The position numbers were made by a program, and so were the translations under genes. This document shows positions 7,038 to 10,808 of a stretch of DNA of 10,808 bases, piece by piece. The notes under the pieces were generated by a model that worked only from the letters and a program-made list of their open reading frames with translations, searched no databases and was not told the DNA's origin. Source of the DNA: an uncultured Porphyromonadaceae bacterium (GTDB taxonomy: Bacteria; Bacteroidota; Bacteroidia; Bacteroidales; Muribaculaceae); contig CAMWQY010000064.1 of NCBI GenBank assembly GCA_947176355.1, forward strand, positions 1 through 10,808, given 5' to 3'. Position 1 is the stretch's first letter, and the number at the start of each line of letters is the position of its first letter.

Positions 7038-8388
7038 CATAATGGCATGTAGCTTATCACTGCCTGTATTTTCTCAAAAACTCACTTTCAGTGGAAATTC
7101 GCTGAAAGTGCTTGAAGAGACTCCCGAAAAATCGACCGGCCTTGAAAAGATATATGTATTATACTCTACTCAAGGGGTCTCTGCCTCATATACATCTACC
7201 GCTGGAAATCGCATCAACTGGCTCAAATATGGAAACTTAGGTGGCGGACATGCTGAAGAAGCGGCTTCCACCCAAGAAGGCAACACAAGCACGTTATCGG
7301 TCTTAGAGGGCGATAAAGGATATATAGTGGAAGACGGCGACCGAAGATATTGCTTCTGGATTGTAGACTATCTTCCACATCGTCTTAAACTCCAGTCTGC
7401 AGCTCCTGCTGACGAACAAGAATGCGGAGTGACAATCATAAATATTTCTGGGTCGGGTGAGCCTATTAGATATTTTACTATCAATGGTATGCAAAAGACC
7501 CTTGACCAACAAATCACCGTTGAATATACTACTCAAGAATGGGAGGATAAAGCTGACCAAGGCAATTTCTATGATAAGAATATGGTCAGAAAATTTGAGA
7601 GTTTCCAATCGGAATACCGTCTTTCTCCACCCAATTACTGTGCATCAGCCTTTAAAGTTTCCGGTGATAAGTTCCTTAAGGCTTGGAATTGGGAAGAGAC
7701 GGTAGAAACTGTTACGGTAAATCCCGTGTCGGTAGATGCCCGTACTTTTGCCATTTCTCAAAATTCCGACTCGAATGATGATTCTGAAACAGAAAAAGAA
7801 GGTAGCAATCTTATAGGTGGCAACGACTCTGAGGGCCTTGGGGGCTCAGCGCCGTGTCAAATAATCTTTCAGGCATTCGTTACCGACGGAGTCATTCATA
7901 ATGAATGGCAGCTTACAAGAGATCTTAATTTCGAAGAGATAGATTACCGTTTCACTACTCAAGACCTTGACTATACATTCCTTGAGGAAGGCTCTCATTA
8001 TGTCAGATACATTGGTAGTAATTCAGACGGTAGCTGTGAATATGTAAGTGATGTCTATGAAGTGTCGATAGGAGAGAGCCTGCTTAAGATTCCCAATGCC
8101 TTTTCTCCTAATGGCGACGGGGTCAATGATGAGTGGAAGGTGGCTTATCGTTCGCTCCAATCTTTCCAATGCTATATTTTCGACCGTCAGGGTCATCAGG
8201 TATGTCATCTTTCATCGCCTGAACAAGGATGGGATGGTAAGGTGCATGGCAAGACCGTCGATTCCGGAGTGTTTTTCTATGTTTTAGAAGCTACCGGAAC
8301 CGATGGCAAGAAATACAAGAAGAGTGGAGACATAAATATTGTGAAATATGTAGGAAGAACCGGCACTTCTTCGCAACCTGAGCAATAA
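7012..8388 (+). CDS. Secreted protein with type B T9SS C-terminal sorting domain
   Basis: A 458-residue exported protein. The start is set by a clear Sec signal peptide (MTRKTLLFFIMACSLSLPVFS, cleavage probably before Gln22); the next Met would lose the basic N-region. Residues 22 to about 245 show no family I recognise, although they contain many short beta-type segments. A D/S/E/G-rich linker follows (about 249-278), then a possible Ig/PKD-like domain (about 282-353). Residues 359-446 are the gliding-motility-associated C-terminal domain (CHU_C type): IPNAFSPNGDGVNDEWKV, YIFDRQG, WDGK and DSGVFFYVLEATG. This domain directs export through the outer membrane by the type IX system. An extra 12 residues (VGRTGTSSQPEQ) extend past its usual end. 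The gene follows feoAB after 87 bases with no clear promoter, so it may depend on readthrough. Function is unknown; a surface or released adhesin-like role is a guess. Confidence 0.87.
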   Translation: MTRKTLLFFIMACSLSLPVFSQKLTFSGNSLKVLEETPEKSTGLEKIYVLYSTQGVSASYTSTAGNRINWLKYGNLGGGHAEEAASTQEGNTSTLSVLEGDKGYIVEDGDRRYCFWIVDYLPHRLKLQSAAPADEQECGVTIINISGSGEPIRYFTINGMQKTLDQQITVEYTTQEWEDKADQGNFYDKNMVRKFESFQSEYRLSPPNYCASAFKVSGDKFLKAWNWEETVETVTVNPVSVDARTFAISQNSDSNDDSETEKEGSNLIGGNDSEGLGGSAPCQIIFQAFVTDGVIHNEWQLTRDLNFEEIDYRFTTQDLDYTFLEEGSHYVRYIGSNSDGSCEYVSDVYEVSIGESLLKIPNAFSPNGDGVNDEWKVAYRSLQSFQCYIFDRQGHQVCHLSSPEQGWDGKVHGKTVDSGVFFYVLEATGTDGKKYKKSGDINIVKYVGRTGTSSQPEQ

Positions 8389-8456
8389 TGGCATGATAAT
8401 TGTTATTATAGGGATGAATGACAATTTATATTGACAAGGGATGTTTCTCCTTGCGT

Positions 8457-8477
8457 GGACGCACGGCTCGTGCGTCC
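8457..8477. repeat. Perfect GC-rich palindrome, possible REP-like element or hairpin
   Basis: Eight-base arms, GGACGCAC and GTGCGTCC, flank a 5-base loop, GGCTC. It is much more GC-rich than its surroundings and lies between the T9SS gene and uvrA. No T-run follows, so it is a poor intrinsic terminator. It could be a copy of a dispersed intergenic palindrome or an RNA hairpin in the uvrA leader. Copies elsewhere in the genome cannot be seen from this window. Confidence 0.5.
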
Positions 8478-8501
8478 TTCGATAATTGATTTGATACAAG
8501 T

Positions 8502-10808
8502 ATGAATGAAAATATCATGGCGGCCGATCGCATCGAAGTTTCCGGTGCGAGAGTCCACAATTTGAAAAATATAGATGTTACAATTCCCCACAATTCGCTT
8601 AGTGTCATTACCGGATTGAGCGGTTGCGGGAAGTCATCGCTTGCTTTCGACACTATTTTTGCTGAAGGCCAGCGCCGTTATATCGAGACATTTTCTGCGT
8701 ATGCCAGAAATCTTCTCGGGAATATGGATCGTCCTGATGTAGATAAGATCACAGGCTTGAATCCGGTCATCAGTATTGAGCAGAAGACTACAAACAATAA
8801 TCCCCGCTCTACGATAGGAACCACTACTGAAATCTATGACTTCTTTCGTCTTCTTTTCGCACGCCTTGGCGAACCTCGGAGTTATATCAGTGGCAAACCA
8901 ATGGTGAAATACACCAAGGAAAAGATCGTAGAAATGGTCAGCAAGACATTTGCCGATAGAAAGATATATGTGCTCGCCCCTCTCGTAAGAAACAGAAAAG
9001 GTCATTATAAGGAGCTTTTTGAAAACCTTCGGAAGAAAGGATATCTTAATGTCCGAATCGACGGAGAATTGAGAGAACTTGCCTACGGAATGAAGACCGA
9101 CAGATATCGCAATCATGATATCGAGCTTGTCATCGACCGCCTTAAAGTGCACGAAAATGAATCAGACCGATTGAAGAAGGCTGTGGAAGAAGCTTTGAAA
9201 CAAGGCGATAAGCAGATGATGGTGATTGATATGGAGACCGGTAAACTTCATCATTTCTCTCTCCTGTTGATGGATTCAGAAAATGGTCTTTCTTATCCAG
9301 AACCAGCTCCACACAATTTTTCATTCAATTCCCCGCAGGGTGCTTGTCGCCGTTGCAAAGGTCTTGGAGAAGTCAATATTGTGGATGTCGACAAGATAAT
9401 ACCGGACAAGAATAAGTCTATATATGAAGGAGGAATCATACCTCTTGGCAAGTATAAGAGTAGCCTTGTCTTCATGCAAATTGAGGCTATTTGCAAGATC
9501 TATGGTGCTACTCTAAAGACTCCTATCAAGAATCTTCCGGAAGAAGCCCTTGATGAGATTCTGAATGGTACTGACACTCGACTTGTTCTTGCCAATGCCA
9601 CTATGCAGACCTATTCGTATGAATCAAACTACGAAGGGCTTGTGAAATATATAGAAGCTCAGCAGGCTGATGATTTCGGCAGCGAGGCAAAGAAATGGAG
9701 CGAACAATTCTACACTCACACCGTATGCCCGGAATGTGGAGGACAGCGTCTCAACAAGATTTCACTTCATTACTTCATCGACGATAAGAATATCGCCGAC
9801 GTTGCCAACATGGATATTAAGGAACTCTACGAATGGACCCAAGGTCTTGAAGACCGAGTCAACAGTCAGCGCCGTCTTGTGGCTGTGGAGATAATGAAGG
9901 AGATTCGTTCTCGTCTGAAGTTTCTACTTGATGTAGGTCTGGATTATCTGTCGCTCAACCGTCCCAGTTCCTCCCTCTCCGGAGGCGAGAGTCAGCGTAT
10001 TCGTCTCGCTACTCAGATTGGCAGCCAGCTCGTGAATGTTCTTTATATCCTCGATGAGCCTTCCATCGGACTTCATCAACGCGATAATGAGCGTCTTATC
10101 AATAGCCTGAAACAATTGCGTGACAATGGCAACTCTATCATAGTAGTAGAGCATGACAAGGATATAATGAATGAGGCGGATTATATTGTCGATATTGGCC
10201 CGGGTGCCGGCAGAAAAGGGGGTAATGTAGTCTTTCAGGGCACTCCCGATGAGATGAAAAAGACTCATACTCTTACTGCTTCTTATCTAAATGGAGAAAA
10301 GTCTATTGAAGTTCCAAAAGAAAGACGAAAAGGAAACGGCAAGAAACTTACCATCAAAGGGGCTACAGGACATAATCTGAAGAATGTAGATGTAGACTTT
10401 CCTCTTGGCAAATTTATATGTGTCACCGGGGTATCGGGTTCCGGCAAGTCAAGTCTTGTAAATGGAACACTTCAACCTATTTTGAGTCAAAAATTCTATC
10501 GTTCGAATACAGCTCCACTACCATATAAAGACGTTTTGGGAATAGAAAATGTAGATAAAGTTGTGACTGTAGATCAGTCTCCCCTCGGCAGATCACCTCG
10601 ATCTAATCCGGCGACATATACCGGTGTCTTCACGGATATTCGAAAACTCTTTATGGAATTGCCGGAATCTAAAATCCGTGGCTATAAACCGGGACGATTC
10701 TCATTTAATGTCAGTGGTGGCCGCTGCGAAGCGTGCAAAGGAAATGGCTATCGCACCATTGAGATGAATTTCCTTCCGGATGTGCTTGTGCCTTGCGAGG
10801 AATGTCAT
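8502..10808 (+). CDS. uvrA: Excinuclease ABC subunit A (partial, 3' end outside window)
   Basis: The first 769 residues (of roughly 930-950) of UvrA, the damage-recognition ATPase of nucleotide excision repair, which loads UvrB on DNA. ABC module I has Walker A GLSGCGKSS (38-46; Cys42 where Ser is usual), the marker SAYARNLLG (65-73), a UvrB-binding region (about 115-250), signature LSGGE (492-496), Walker B LYILDEPSIGLH (514-525) and His551. Module II starts with Walker A GVSGSGKSS (643-651) and DQSPLGRSPRSNPATYTG (691-708). Its zinc finger is complete (Cys742, 745, 765, 768), and the window ends one codon later. CxxC pairs also occur at 282/285 and 409/412, but the earlier CxxC pair of E. 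coli UvrA (Cys253/256) is replaced by MDSENG (257-262). The ATG at 8502 is the first after an in-frame stop at 8487; Met6 is an alternative. No consensus promoter is visible in the 113-base gap upstream. Bacteroidota often carry UvrA paralogues, so which copy this is cannot be told. Confidence 0.95.
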   Translation, partial: MNENIMAADRIEVSGARVHNLKNIDVTIPHNSLSVITGLSGCGKSSLAFDTIFAEGQRRYIETFSAYARNLLGNMDRPDVDKITGLNPVISIEQKTTNNNPRSTIGTTTEIYDFFRLLFARLGEPRSYISGKPMVKYTKEKIVEMVSKTFADRKIYVLAPLVRNRKGHYKELFENLRKKGYLNVRIDGELRELAYGMKTDRYRNHDIELVIDRLKVHENESDRLKKAVEEALKQGDKQMMVIDMETGKLHHFSLLLMDSENGLSYPEPAPHNFSFNSPQGACRRCKGLGEVNIVDVDKIIPDKNKSIYEGGIIPLGKYKSSLVFMQIEAICKIYGATLKTPIKNLPEEALDEILNGTDTRLVLANATMQTYSYESNYEGLVKYIEAQQADDFGSEAKKWSEQFYTHTVCPECGGQRLNKISLHYFIDDKNIADVANMDIKELYEWTQGLEDRVNSQRRLVAVEIMKEIRSRLKFLLDVGLDYLSLNRPSSSLSGGESQRIRLATQIGSQLVNVLYILDEPSIGLHQRDNERLINSLKQLRDNGNSIIVVEHDKDIMNEADYIVDIGPGAGRKGGNVVFQGTPDEMKKTHTLTASYLNGEKSIEVPKERRKGNGKKLTIKGATGHNLKNVDVDFPLGKFICVTGVSGSGKSSLVNGTLQPILSQKFYRSNTAPLPYKDVLGIENVDKVVTVDQSPLGRSPRSNPATYTGVFTDIRKLFMELPESKIRGYKPGRFSFNVSGGRCEACKGNGYRTIEMNFLPDVLVPCEECH

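Noticed and set aside
8389..8456. TTGAC at 8431-8435 as the -33 element of a uvrA promoter.
   Set aside because: No TAnnTTTG follows at 19-21 bases; the TTTG near 8490 is much too far away.
8634..9152. A 172-codon open frame on the minus strand inside uvrA.
   Set aside because: It lies wholly antisense to well-conserved UvrA motifs, including the module I Walker A region, and its translation looks like a random shadow.

Overview
The window looks like a chromosomal segment of an anaerobic gut-type Bacteroidota, most likely order Bacteroidales (perhaps Muribaculaceae-like; the family is a guess). The reasons are a type III glutamine synthetase, a FeoA-FeoB fusion, a protein with a type B C-terminal signal of the type IX secretion system (T9SS), promoters with the Bacteroidales -7 box TAnnTTTG, and start codons without clear Shine-Dalgarno sequences. 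I see no tRNA, rRNA, CRISPR array or insertion sequence. Both edges cut through genes.

Layout. Positions 1-513 (+) hold the 3' end of a type III glutamine synthetase gene. It converges on a minus-strand cluster, and a strong symmetrical hairpin at 531-578 lies between them as a probable two-way terminator. The minus-strand cluster, in transcription order, encodes an ABC ATPase (3635-2802), a six-helix ABC permease (2779-1913), a YtrA-type GntR regulator (1909-1541) and a lipoprotein with a DUF2807/GIN beta-helix (1453-605). Its promoter reads from the AT-rich divergent region at 3636-3846. A perfect inverted repeat, AGTGTATT-N8-AATACACT, sits immediately downstream of the -7 box, across the expected transcription start. 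The third gene's product probably represses its own operon there.

On the plus strand follow a small YfcE-like metallophosphoesterase (3847-4368), a FeoA-FeoB ferrous iron transporter (4468-6924) with a very clear own promoter, and a secreted T9SS cargo protein (7012-8388). Last is the first 769 codons of uvrA, from 8502 to the window end. The feoAB terminator-like hairpin (stem arms 6989-7001 and 7018-7030, then seven T) overlaps the start of the T9SS gene: its loop contains that gene's start codon and its T-tract lies inside the coding sequence. This suggests attenuation or coupling between iron uptake and the secreted protein.

Most genes belong to known families. The less ordinary parts are the operator-controlled ABC/GntR/GIN operon, the terminator over a start codon, the His-rich FeoA-FeoB linker, and a UvrA that lacks the first CxxC pair of its first zinc region.
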